Origin: Paulownia fortunei
Lineage: Eukaryota > Streptophyta > Magnoliopsida > Lamiales > Paulowniaceae
NCBI GenBank assembly: GCA_019321725.1
Contig: CM033108.1
Coordinates: 6,652,060 to 6,716,059, forward strand
DNA: 64,000 bases
Direction: 5' to 3'
Shown one piece after another: positions 35,580 to 46,989 of this stretch. Numbering within the stretch: position 1 is the first letter of the stretch; each line of letters opens with the position of its first letter. The translations under genes and the position numbers were made by a program. The notes beneath the pieces were generated by a model that saw nothing but the letters and a program-made list of their open reading frames with translations, was not told the origin of the DNA and searched no databases.

Positions 35580-36060
35580 TGCCTAAAATATCCTTGTCCT
35601 TTATTCTTCTTTTTCATCATTTTCGTCTTTTTCACTTTCTACTCTCTTCTCAAATTTCCCAGCAACCATCAACTATAGCCTCCGCCCCTTTTTTTTTTCC
35701 TTATGTGTTTCTTCTTATTCCCCTTCTTCTCTTCTTCTTGCATCTTTCTCTTTCTCCTCATTCTTTTCTTCACCCCACTACCCTCTCTCTTTCTTCTTCT
35801 CTTCTCTTTTTAGTCACTACCACCCACTCCCACACCTTTCTTTCTTATTCCCTTTCTTCTTTATTATTCTTTTTTATTTCTTCCCTTTTATTCTCATTTT
35901 CTATACTTAGTCATATCTGCAATGCTGCCTTTACCGTTGACCACCGCCGTGCTTGGTAAGATTCGAGGTGGAGGTGGTTGATTCGGAATTTGATGGTGAT
36001 GGTAGCTGATTAAGGATGAGGTGGTGGTGGTGGTGGTGGTATAGCGATGGTTGGTGACGC
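35580..36060. repeat. pyrimidine-rich low-complexity tract and (GGT)n
   Basis: 35590-35905 is mostly C and T on the plus strand, and 36018-36041 is a GGT run. Open frames here are compositional. No gene was recognised; the tract could be the leader of a lost gene. Confidence 0.5.
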
Positions 36061-36489
36061 CGCAACTATGGAAGGGGGCTTTTGGTCGATAGCAGAGGAT
36101 TCGAGGGATGGTAGGTGAAGGGAGGGGCCATAATGATAAAGGTAGGGTTGGAATTTCATTTTATTTTGAGGAATTATCATTTCAACTCTTATCAGACTTG
36201 AATAGTGTTTAATCACACCTCTTGGGCTGAATTGCACATCAACTTGGAATAGGGAATAGCACAGGGCCACGATTTTGTCATGGCCACTCATTGACCGTCA
36301 CATATAATTAAATTGCATTCGAAATATTTTCCTCGTGTTTATCATGTAATCGAATAATGAATCAATGCACAACTAACCACACACCTCCCATTGAATTTTA
36401 TTCTAAGATTTCTTATAGATATTTCAAGTGTATTGAATAGAATAGATTGATGAAAATTTCTTTTATTTTAGCGGAGATTACAAGAAAAA

Positions 36490-36965
36490 ATGGACCAAAT
36501 TAAAAGAATGTGTGGAGTAAAGACCCATGTATGCATGTGATGCATATATATATCATATATAATATCTATTTTATTGTAATTATCAATTTTAGGTTGACCT
36601 TGATCCACTTTAACTCGAGTGGATTGGATTTGTGATAATCCTTAGTTAAGAGTATGTATTATGATGTATGTGGTTTGTTTAGTGATTTTCTTAGTGCATA
36701 GGCTTACTGTGAACCGTGAGTTTCTCTTACCGAAAAAAATATTTTGCAAGTTGAAAACTAAAAAGTTTGATATCAAGCAAAAATAAACAAATTTGGGTTA
36801 GACCTAATCATCTATGACTTTTATCGTAAGTAGTGACATCCAACACTCTACCATATTTAGTCCGTTGGCGCAAGTTGTGGGATGTGTTAAGTGTGGACAA
36901 GTTGTGACTGCTACTAAACATTGGATGTCTATAGGGTGGATTTATCTTTATGTAACACTCGGCCC
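36490..36965 (+). mobile_element. copia LTR/leader fragment (plus orientation)
   Basis: It resembles 56690-57140 in order: AGACCCATG, a TATTTTATTG/ATTTTATTAT block, TTGACCTTGATCCA versus TTGGCCTAGATCCA, TTAGACCTAATCATC versus TAAGACCTAATAATCC, and CAAGTTGTGACTGCTACTAA versus AAGTTGTGATCTCTACTAA. The ends are undefined. Confidence 0.55.
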
Positions 36966-37128
36966 AATTATTTGGTATAAAATTTAAATTATCAAGTGAG
37001 AGTTTTAAAAAAAAATTAAGATATAAATGTGGGCTATATTATTCGAATGGTTTGATTAGAGGGGCTAATATAATATTTGAGAAAATTGATTATATATATA
37101 ACTAGTTTATATATATATATTTGTCTGT

Positions 37129-37260
37129 AAAGAAAATCTACTCACTTAAAGGAAAACCACATAACCAAAAAGAAAATTTGCTCACCTAAAGGGAAAGTTG
37201 CATAATCAAAAGAATATATGCTTACTTAAAGGAAAATAGCACAAGAAAAGGGAGAAAAGG
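37129..37260. repeat. ~41-bp imperfect tandem repeat, three copies
   Basis: Units of the form AAGAAAATYTRCTCACYTAAAG followed by GGAAARYYRCATAA and CAAAA recur three times. The copies are diverged. No coding meaning. Confidence 0.7.
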
Positions 37261-37689
37261 AATCTGCGCTTAAAGAAAATAAGGCATAGCCAAAGAAAAA
37301 AAAAAAGAAGAACGTGAAGAAGAAAAAATAAAAGGTCAGCCGAAAAAAAAATAGGGAAAGGTAAAGAGAAGAAGAAAGCCAAATTCAGAATGTCTGTTGA
37401 TATTCAAATCGGTATTATGATATTTTGCTCTTAAAAGTTTAATTGTTATTATTTGATTTATTTAATTTCAGTCATTTTAAAAAACTGGGTATGAGATCGT
37501 AAAAGAAAATAATAATTTATCTAGAACACTAAATCTAAACAATAGATCAATATTTTGAAAGGAAGACATGGGCAATTGATTTATAATATTTTGTGAACAG
37601 GTAATCGGTATTCCGATTTAAATGATTTTCCTTTGTTGTAATAATTTGGGGAAAGTCATATAATTTATTGAATTGATTTTTCTTTATAG

Positions 37690-38735
37690 AATAATCTGTT
37701 GGTCAATGAAATTTTATTCTGTTGGTCAATGAAATGATTTCATCATGTTTATATATGAAGAAATGATGGCTCATATGTGGTGGCAGGTTTATAAGATGAT
37801 TATGCATCTTTGGATACTTGTGGTTGATAAAGAACTGGTGTAAGAATCTCTGTGTCATTTGCTCCAAGTTGACGATGCTCCAAATGGGTAACTGATTAAA
37901 CCACGATAGCGCCCGCTTGGACAAAGTAGTCTAAAATATTATACAATAAGCTGTATCGTTTAGATCATACAAGTCCGCCTTTGCGTAAAACTTATCAAGA
38001 TGCTCCTGTAGATCACAAGTCCCATCAAATTTAGTTAAGTTAGCTATCTTGACTCCAACTTATAGGGACTCGGCCAAGATAGTAGTACAAAATGGGCTAT
38101 GATGTGGAGGGACGACCACTAGTGGAAGACAATCTTCCACTTGAGTATGAAGAGTGGTGGGAATCATAGGTATTCTGGTGTGAGTCCCTGTTGTTTCTCC
38201 TTGGGGCTTTGTGCAAGCCTTGGCTATGACGTATGGTTGCTCTTGCTCTCGCGGGGTTCTGTGGTTCTCTGTCGCGAGGGTGTGCATTGATGCTCTGTCT
38301 GATCAACTTCTGGCGACGACACTCTACTACCGTAAGGTGAGAGGTGCGACACCTCCCCACGTCGATGAGATGCCCCACACGCCGACGAAGCTCCTCATAG
38401 TGCTAATTGACAGCAAATTGGGTGACTGCCTTGGCTACTGCGTGTGCCGTTGCATCCTTAATCAATCTCTTCAGTGCTTCTGGTGCCATTTGCACCATTG
38501 TTGGTTGGGAAGGGTCACCTGGACGTGGAGGAGACAGAGCTCGTGACGGCAGCGGACCCAGTTGAGTATATGCTTCGTTATTACAAGCACCTCCAGTAGG
38601 GAGGTCACCTCCATTGTCACATTCATCCACGGCTGGTGTGTTATCTTGCATGTTGGCTTCTCGTGCTACTCTAGATATGATCAATACTCTCAAATGACAG
38701 TTGTATGTGTTTCCCACAGACAACGCTAAATGATG
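37690..38735 (-). pseudogene. Ty3/gypsy gag fragment (second family)
   Basis: The minus-strand N-terminal part (38723-38403) includes GDPSQPTMVQMAPEALKRL. A basic low-complexity region follows (38378-38060). The gag domain is then readable as ADLYDLNDTAYCI and (37924-37703) SKRALSWFNQLP, SIVNLEQMTQRFLHQF and YKHDEIISLTNRI. SWFxxLP and the F-x-x-QF spacing are typical of plant gypsy gag. The frame changes several times and the element stops near 37690 without protease or pol, so it is a truncated copy. Confidence 0.75.
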
Positions 38736-39050
38736 TGGTATGTTCTTGATGGATTGTACTTCTTAATGAATTGATATATGAAATGTTGTCTGCATCACAA
38801 ACAAGTGTTAGAGATGCCGGGGGTGTGCTCGATAAAGACCTTTCGATACTCAAGTCAGTTCAAGAACAGATAAAATCCAGAGAACTTGTGAGCAGATTAA
38901 GACTAAATAATTTTCGTATCTTTTAATAATGAGGATTGAAGGTATTTATAATGTTGGTTCCATGATTTTCGTGGGCCTGAGCCTTGGATCATATCACATT
39001 CTGATGGGTTTAATTTACATATTGGAGGCCCGTTCAGATAAATAACTTAC
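38736..39050 (-). mobile_element. 5' LTR and PBS-like site of the truncated gypsy copy
   Basis: Directly upstream of gag on the minus strand, TAGCGTTGTCTGTGGGAAAC (38709-38728) is a mutated form of the TGGCGCCGTCTGTGGGAA primer-binding/leader sequence of plant gypsy elements. Further up are a TATA-like TATAAATACC (38941-38950) and an LTR-like region with GACTTGAGTATCGAAAGG. The LTR outer border is not determined. Confidence 0.55.
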
Positions 39051-40979
39051 GAATTTTATGGAGTTAGCCCATCTTATGCATCTGAACTCCTCCGATAATT
39101 CGATTAAATATCTTGGGCTAAGTGAATTGAGCCTTTTTGGATTATGACCCGTCAAAATTATAAATATTCCTTGATATTTATTTTTATATTATAAATTATA
39201 ACTATTGAGGGGATATTTATAAAATAAAAATAAATCTGAAGAGACTATTTGTAAATTTAAAAGATAATTGATTTTTTTTAATTAGTATAAATTTCAAAAG
39301 TAATTTCTATATACCCTAAATTTTATTATTTTGAATGTCATAAGTTTTAAAGATTTAATTTTCACCCTGTATCTTGGGTACTAAGCAAACCCAAACATCG
39401 AGTTTATTTAAGTGGCATTGAGCTCTTTTTTTTTTTTGGCTTTTTTTCCCTCCCATTAAGATTTTTGAAAACGATAATTCCCAGATTATTATAAGCCAGA
39501 AGCGGTTGCATACACTTGCATTATTTGTTTGATATTTGGTACATGCACCTGGTCGCCAAAACACTGTACTTGGACACATTGGAAAAGAGGGACAGTAGCC
39601 AAATTGCCAACTGTTGATTTTGCTCCTAATATTAGTAAGTTTCCATGCGCTTTCTGAAACTGGTTGGATACTACCATATAGCACTCTCAATCTAGCTATC
39701 ACAACTTATTTTTTTCTCTCTTTTTTCATTTATTTATTTGTTTGCTTCTTTCCAAACATAGAAGTTAAATCATTTGATCTATAAATAACAATTTCATGGC
39801 GAGAACTTATTGCACATTTGATCTATAAATAACATTTTTCGGGCGAAAACTTATTGTACGGTCATTTTTTTTTTTTTGTGTAAAAAAAGGGAGTAAATAA
39901 GTGTTTATTATAATGTTTGGGAATTATATTGCATCGCCACCCATTCCACGTGCATGAAAATATCCCCAATTGCAGTACTTTGAATCATTTAATTAAATTT
40001 GATGTTTTATCTTATATTTATTTTACAATTACATATAAGTGAACATAATCCATAATCAAGTATATTTTTAAGAAAAACTTTATATATTTATCATGCAATT
40101 GAGATATAAAATACAAATTAAAATATTAAATTAAATAAATAATTTGAATTGATGTTGCAGTTGAAGGTTAATTTCCCAAAACATAGCCCTATGACATATA
40201 CGTGGCATTTCTAAAGTTGACAGTGATTTAAGTTTAAGGTCATTTTTACTTTTTAAGATGGCATAGGATGGCATGGGTCGGTTCAAATTCGAACTCGTCT
40301 CGTTTGAGGTGAGTTTTTAAAATTATAGATAGATTTGAAATGAATTTTTATTTTTTATTTTTAAACCTGCCACGCCTTAACTTACCCCGTTTAGTTTTTG
40401 TATTTATTTTTTATTTTAATATATATATATATATTTATGTAATATTATATTCTAAAAAATATTTTTTTAAAAAAAATTAGTGATGTTATTTAAAAATATA
40501 TATTTTTTAATATTTTTAAAATTATAAAATTGATTTAACACGTTTAACCTAAATCCTATGGGTCCGGGGCGGAATGGGTGTTGGTCCTTAAATATCTTGG
40601 CGAAACAGGTCTTCAATTTTGGCAAACCACCCCATTGTCATACCTAGTCATTTTTAACAATATAAATAACATTGCATATTCTTTTTATATTAGAATTAAA
40701 TCCTTTTAAATGAAAATTCTATAACGTAAGATCAAATTAAATTTTACCCTCTTAAGTAAAAAAAAAGATTATATACTAATTTTAATAAGAACATAATGCA
40801 TAGTAATTTAAAATTTTATTTTCATAAATGCATAGATTTTTGAAAATAAGTAAAAGATCAAAATAAAAATCTAAGTTATTCTAGATTAACTTTGATATGT
40901 TTAAAATATTTACGTAATTTTAAAAATATTAAGCGAGGGTCATCTTTTAAAATGCATAATTTGAAAAGGAGAGGGAAAT
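39051..40979. other. AT-rich intergenic DNA
   Basis: No coding region, RNA gene or clear repeat boundary was recognised. The minus-strand frame at 39355-39702 has no familiar domain. Confidence 0.45.
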
Positions 40980-42312
40980 GTTAAATATGCTTTACCCTCT
41001 TATACTATTGAATTTGTATCAATTTCCCTCTATACTAATAAAATATTCAAATACTAATAAAATATTCAAATACTTCCCCCCCAAATATTTGTAGATAAAA
41101 ATACACTTGAGTTAAAAAAAATATTAAATTCACTTTGGCCTCTCTATATAAACTATAAAGTATTTTACCTCCTCTATAATTAAATATCAATTAATTTGAT
41201 TTTATATTTTACTTGACACTAATTTTATCAAATAAATTAACCTTAAATTATATTTAAAATAAGAAATTACAAAATATAATTTTAATATTGAGAACATGCT
41301 TTTAAATTTTTTAAAAAATATGTCATAAATTTATATTACTACCATAGCATATATATTGCTTTAATAAGAAAGTATTAGAAATTAGGATTAAATTAATTGA
41401 TATTAGTTAATGGTATATATATTCCTTTATGAATGATGTGCATGTGTAGTTCAAACATACTAATTAATTTAATTTTAATGATAGTTATTTATTTGAGAAA
41501 AAAATTAAAAATAATAAATAATGAATAAATAATCTTACAAAGTACACTTTATCCCTTGCAAACAAATGACGATTAATTTGACCCCCAAATTGTAACACTA
41601 ATTTTATTAAATAAATTTTTTTATTTAAATTAAATAAATAAATAGCAAAATATGATCTTGATAATATAAAGAAGACACATTAAAATTAAAAAAAGATTAT
41701 ATCGCAAAAACTTATATTACTATCACTTTACATATGTTGTTCTAGAAAGCATCTCTCATATTATTATTTTTTCACTCAAAAGTTCTTAATCACATTAATA
41801 TACTTTATAAGATTTTTTTTTTGTATTTTATTTTCTAATTTTGATTTATTTTTTACAAATAACTACACATTAAAATTAGATTCGTTAACATATTTGATCT
41901 ATAAATATGCACCTTATATTATAGAACTGTTTGTTCCATTAAATAATATTAACTAATTGGACTCTGAATTTTATTACTTACTTATTGAAGTAATGTATAT
42001 AAAACAATAGTAGCTTAAAGATAATTATAACTATATTTTATTATTTATTATTCTAAATTAATTAAAGATTAATTTATTTATTAGATTTGTGTTGAATAAA
42101 AATTGAGATTAAATTAATTAAAATTTAATTATACACGGCGCAAATTACTATATAATTTATAATAGAGGGGACAGAGTAAATTTAAAATTATATTTTTGTC
42201 AATCAATATAATTTTTATTAATTTAAGGAGTATTTGAAGATTTTTTTAATTAGACGGAATTATTGATGCAAAATCAATAGTAAAAAATAAAAAAGAGTAA
42301 AATGTATTTAAC
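40980..42312. mobile_element. non-autonomous element with long terminal inverted repeats
   Basis: The left end GTTAAATATGCTTTACCCTC and the reverse complement of the right end, GTTAAATACATTTTACTCTT, match. Homology continues inward with TACTATTGAATTTGTATCAA versus TACTATTGATTTTGCATCAA, and then TCAAATACT and CTCTATATAAACTATA-like blocks. The inverted repeats may therefore reach about 200 bp. The interior is AT-rich with no protein domain. The length and long repeats suit a Mutator-like non-autonomous element. A clear target-site duplication was not found. Confidence 0.7.
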
Positions 42313-43029
42313 CTAAAAAAAGAAAATATGAGACCAAAATTTAAATTGTAAGGTTCAACAATATTATATATCTAATGGGAAAACCAATGCATTTAACAAA
42401 CTGTAAAATAGGGCTAATTGAGACAGTTTATTTACTTCAATCAAGATTAATTAAATAAATGTCTTGTATTTTGCCTTCAAATTTGGTATGTAGCAATCAT
42501 TTCAAGTCTAGTGTAGTTAGTTGAATTAAATATACAGAATGAATGTATTTGTTATAAAAAAGACGAGGACTGAATGATTATTCATTTCGAATATAAATTT
42601 TCATCTTTTCAATTCATACTAGAAATTTGATATCAATAAAAAAATATAATAAATTGAAGAAATTTTGAATTTTATTGTAAATATTATCCTTTATTTATCC
42701 CAAATTCATATCTTTTTTTTTGGGGGATGTCTCTTAATAATATTTTATTTTAATTTTTTTTTTTGTATTAAACACCCTAGCAAGGATTCAACCTATAATA
42801 ATGTATTCTAGTAGCTTTTAACTATTAGTTTTAAAAGAATTAATAAACATACTTAAAAATTAAACTTTTATTAACTCCCATCTAGATTTGATTTCCATTC
42901 AAATTAGACGCGTAATAAGGTAATGGCATAGTCATAAACCAATTAGAGTTGGGACAAAATTATTGCAAGTAGTATTGTGGTCAAATTCTATGTCGGCTGG
43001 ACATCTCCGGTACCCGTTAAATTCTCCGC
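42313..43029. other. upstream region of TCTP
   Basis: AT-rich sequence with poly-T runs near 42712-42765. It presumably contains distal promoter elements of the TCTP gene, but none could be named with confidence. Confidence 0.4.
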
Positions 43030-43207
43030 TATAAAATCTCACCGCCCCAAGTGCTCTTATATATATCCGTCTTCCTCTTCCTCTTCCTCTTCCTCTTCGT
43101 TCTCTTACTGCCTGGGCTTTTTCTTTGTTTTCTGCCTCATTATTTTTCTAAGAGAAACATCAAATCTTTGGTGGGAAACTAAACGCGTAAAAGGGTTGTC
43201 TGCAATC
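43030..43207 (+). promoter_or_regulatory. TCTP core promoter and pyrimidine-rich 5' leader
   Basis: Two TATA-like boxes are present: TATAAAA at 43030-43036 and TTATATATAT at 43058-43067. The second is followed by four CTTCCT hexamers (43071-43098) that should fall at or just after the transcription start. Pyrimidine-rich leaders are typical of TCTP and ribosomal-protein-like mRNAs. The start site itself is inferred. Confidence 0.55.
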
Positions 43208-45193
43208 ATGTTGGTTTACCAGGATCTTCTCTCTGGTACTTCCCTTGCCTATATTTTACATATTTTTATCAGTAATATGTTCGAATTATAGAATTTTTAG
43301 TGTTCCTTTCCTTTTATATCATCAGTTGTGCGTGGTTTATTTTGATGATGGAGTTTGTTTTTGCCGCATGATTTACGTTGTCTTGTTTGAGTTTGTTTTT
43401 CTGAGGATGCTTTTTATTGGGATTGTTTAATTATTTCAGTAATAACTGTCAGGTAACTTCAAGATTGATCTTAATCATAGATAAGCTGCATGAAATTGGC
43501 TTTGTTAATTGGTAGAAGAACCTTATGTAATAGGATTCCCGGTTTAGACAAGAGATTAAATTCTTTTTCACTTGTTAAAGCAATTTAAGTTAAATTTTAT
43601 TGGCGCATTAAAAATTCATCCTCCTCTCAAGATTTTAAGTGCTCTGATTTGGTATGTTGCTATTGTGTTTTGCAGTGTGAATTTTCGGAGTTAATCTGTT
43701 TCTTGATATAGACACAAGAGTTTCTTGTCCTTTTTGTTTAATGTATGTGTTGTGGTTATTCAAAAATCGTAGCGCAATGTGAAACTCCATATTTAGTAAG
43801 TTTGGTGTGGCTGGGTTTTCTATGGTAGAAGCTTGGACCTGACAGATTAGGGTATGTAGTACTTGATGTTTTTAGTAGTCTTGTTATGAGACTGGTTGAA
43901 TAGTTTCAGAGTAGCTTAAAAAGCATGCCTAATGGCCCTGTTTGAAATGAGTTGTACTGATTGTTATTGTCATTGCTTGAAAGATACCAGTTGATCAGCC
44001 CACTTCCATTGTACAGTAAGTTATACATTGAATGCACCATGGTGAAAGGACATTTTTTTGGGAATATTTTGCTAAATCTTGTAATAAGTGGTGTCATTTT
44101 TCTCCATGTGATGTTGAGCTACTAATCTGGTGTCAAAGTTTTCTTAAGCAATCCAAGTTCCCTTTATGTGATTTATTTGCTTATTACACAACAAGTGTTG
44201 ATAAAGTCTATATATTGGTGAATTTTCAGGTGATGAGCTTCTCTCTGACTCATTCCCCTATAAGGAAATTGAGAACGGAATGTTGTGGGAAGTAGAAGGG
44301 AAGGTAGGAATTATATCCTTGTCTGTGCCTGGAATTTGGTTGCTTTATATGAATTTTAATTTGTTGAAACCTTTTATCGGTTAGACTAGTTTGTTTCGTG
44401 ACTAGGATAATTCTCATAGAATCATGTTTCATGTTATAGTGGGTTGTTGAAGGAGCAATTAATGTAGATATTGGGGCTAACCCTTCTGCCGAAGGTGCGG
44501 AAGAAGACGAAGGTGTTGATGATCAAGCTGTCAAGGTTGTTGATATAGTGGACACTTTCAGGCTTCAGGTTAGTTACATGGCTTTAAATAACAGGTCTTT
44601 GTTCTTTTTCTTATTAAAAGGTGAACTATATCTCTCTACTTATGTAATTTATTGTTATGTACTTTTTGGCTGTCGCTTCCAGGAGCAACCTGCTTTTGAC
44701 AAGAAGCAGTTTGTTGCATACATAAAAAAGTATATTAAGAACTTGACACCCAAGCTGGAACCCGAGAAGCAAGAGTTGTTCAAGAAACACATTGAAGGAG
44801 CTACGAAGTACCTTCTTTCAAAGCTCAAGGACCTTCAATTGTAAGTGCATTCATGTTATCCTATGTTACATGCAGTAGCAAGAATTTGTTTTTCGAGTTT
44901 AAATAAGGGAGTCCAATATATTCTCTGTATGTCAGTGATTTCTGCCTAGGTTTAGCATGCCATTTATAATCTCACTATTCTATGCGACTTTATAATATTG
45001 ATTTTTCTTTGGTAAAAGAAATTATGTGTCTAAATTTTTATATTATTTATTGGTGTTCAATTTGATTGATAACAGCTTTGTTGGTGAGAGCATGCATGAT
45101 GATGCCACAGTGGTGTTTGCATATTACAAGGAAGGTGCCACTGATCCGACTTTCCTGTACTTAGCCTATGGGTTGAAGGAAGTGAAGTGCTAA
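43208..45193 (+). CDS. TCTP: Translationally controlled tumour protein (TCTP), complete, five exons
   Basis: Exons 43208-43235, 44230-44303, 44440-44568, 44683-44840 and 45076-45193 join in phase with GT-AG borders. They give 168 residues, the usual plant TCTP length. The protein reads [18 protein letters not shown] at the start. It has the TCTP signature IGANPSAEG near residue 65, the helical hairpin [18 protein letters not shown], and the C-terminal [18 protein letters not shown] to LKEVKC. TCTP is a cytosolic growth and stress protein with an MSS4-like fold, proposed in plants to act in TOR-linked growth and cell-cycle control. The start codon is the first in-frame ATG and matches the conserved N-terminus. 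A 994-base first intron follows only nine codons. No damage is seen, so the gene looks functional. Confidence 0.97.
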
Positions 45194-45430
45194 GGACAGA
45201 GGAAAATGCGAGTTTTATGCAGTTGAGTTGCTTAATGAAAAGTTTCAGTATGTTATGTTTAGGGTGATCAGTCGATATGATGCCGTGGTTTCAGTACGTA
45301 TGTTAAGGGTGATCAGTCGATACAGGGCTTTAGTTTTAGTTTTAGTTTGGACTTGTGATGTTTTGTTGGTTAAACAGCAGTTTTGAATTGTGACGTTTTG
45401 GTTAAGCCCCAGTTATTCATAGTATAAACA
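45194..45430 (+). other. TCTP 3' UTR with a 46-base duplication
   Basis: TTTCAGTA...AGGGTGATCAGTCGATA occurs at 45243-45277 and again from 45289 to about 45322. A G/T-rich tail follows. The polyadenylation site is not determined. Confidence 0.6.
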
Positions 45431-46612
45431 TAATTACATTTGCATTTTATTAGATATCTATGTATACAATTGGGTATGTTCTGTCATAAATATAACTATA
45501 TATATATATATATTTATAAATATAATTATAGTTGTGGATAAATATATTTCTATATATATATAAATATTATGTATACAACTATTTACATATATATTTATTT
45601 TTAAGTTGTATTGTTTATAACCATATATGAATATTCATACTTGTATAAATATATATTATATACGTAAATATATAAATATACTTGCTTTAGAAAGTGAGAG
45701 ATAACTAGGATTATTGAAAAATTAATGGAGGGCAAAATTGTCTAAAATAGTATTGAATTACTTAAGAAAAAGTCAGACGTTGAAAAAAATTACTCCCTAC
45801 TTACTAACTATTTTCAGAGAAGCAAAAGCAAAAGCACTACTTTCAAACACTATTTTTCTGCTGTTTTCCGACAAAAAACAGAGAAGCACTTTAAATGAGT
45901 TATTGCAAATACTCCCATAGAGCAGCACGTCATCTCCATACTTGTGGAACTCTAATGCCATTAAGTTTTACGGCTAGCTATATCCTACTTCCGGTCTCTC
46001 TCTATGCATATAAAGGGTAATATTTCATGCTATTTTATTCAAGTGGGTTTATTCCTTGTTGGATGGTATAAATTATGATAACATAAATTGAGATATTAAT
46101 ATTATCATTTGTAGTTATCCAAGTGGCTAGTATTTCTTAAGTCATATAACTATGTGTAATTTAATAGTTTTCAGTCGTATTTGAATAATACCAAGTTGAT
46201 GGCATCTCATGTCCATAAATCGGCTTCAACAAACTATGAGGCCCAATTTCAAATAGTTGGTGCATTAAGTGCATGAAATTTCTTTTAATATGTTCTCGGT
46301 CTATATCTTTAGTACAAAATTGAGGGTTCAACTTGACATAATATAAAATTTAGAGGAAAGTTGAAAATGTATAATTTTTATTTTTATTTTACACTTTTGC
46401 TATAAAAATGCTCTTAAAAATTAATAGTGTCACATTATTAATATAATTAAGAAGATAATTTGAAAAAAAAAATTATTTTAAGAAAATTTGAAATGTCCAA
46501 AAAAGGAAATCATAATTATAAATTTGGGATAGAGGGAATAATAAATAGACGGTCCAACAGAACAATAATGATATGAATTACTAGCCACAACATAAGAAGC
46601 TTCAAAAGGGTT
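45431..46612. other. AT-rich spacer with TA-rich simple repeats
   Basis: 45490-45680 consists largely of TATATAT/TATAAATA stretches. The plus-strand frame 45738-45920 has no domain. No gene seen before the hAT element. Confidence 0.5.
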
Positions 46613-46635
46613 CTCTTGGCAATAGATCTGACCAC

Positions 46636-46790
46636 GGTTCATGAACCGTCGGTTCTAAGGGTCGAGATTTATCGACCCTTAACTTTAACCACCATATGCT
46701 AGTTCATGAACTGTCGGGTCCAAGGGTTGGGATTTTCCGACTCTTAACTTTAACCGACATATGCCGGTTAAGGGTTCAAGAAGCGACGGT
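46636..46790. repeat. 65-bp subterminal tandem repeat of the hAT element
   Basis: GGTTCATGAACCGTCGGTTC at 46636 recurs as AGTTCATGAACTGTCGGGTC at 46701. Each is followed by AAGGGTYGRGATT, CGACYCTTAACTTTAACC and an ATATGC block. A partial third copy starts at 46766. Each unit contains the palindrome GTTCATGAAC. Subterminal repeats of this sort are transposase-binding sites in hAT elements. Confidence 0.8.
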
Positions 46791-46989
46791 TCCAAGCCCA
46801 AATTTTTTCTTTTTTATTTTAAATTTGAAAAAAATAATATTGTTAATTAAAATGTAACTCTACAAATTTTAAAAAACATAAATTTAAGTCCTCTTACGGT
46901 ATAAAAGAATCAAAGCCCACATATTTTTATTACCTTTTTACCCTTCTTACCTAAGGAGTAGCGTGTTTCAATTACTCCCACTTATTTCC

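Noticed and set aside
35579..35959. 126-codon Ser/Leu/Phe-rich frame
   Set aside because: Pyrimidine-rich low-complexity DNA, no domain.
42977..43291. Frame with a Ser run overlapping the TCTP start
   Set aside because: Covers the TCTP leader and first exon in another frame; the Ser run is the CTTCCT repeat.
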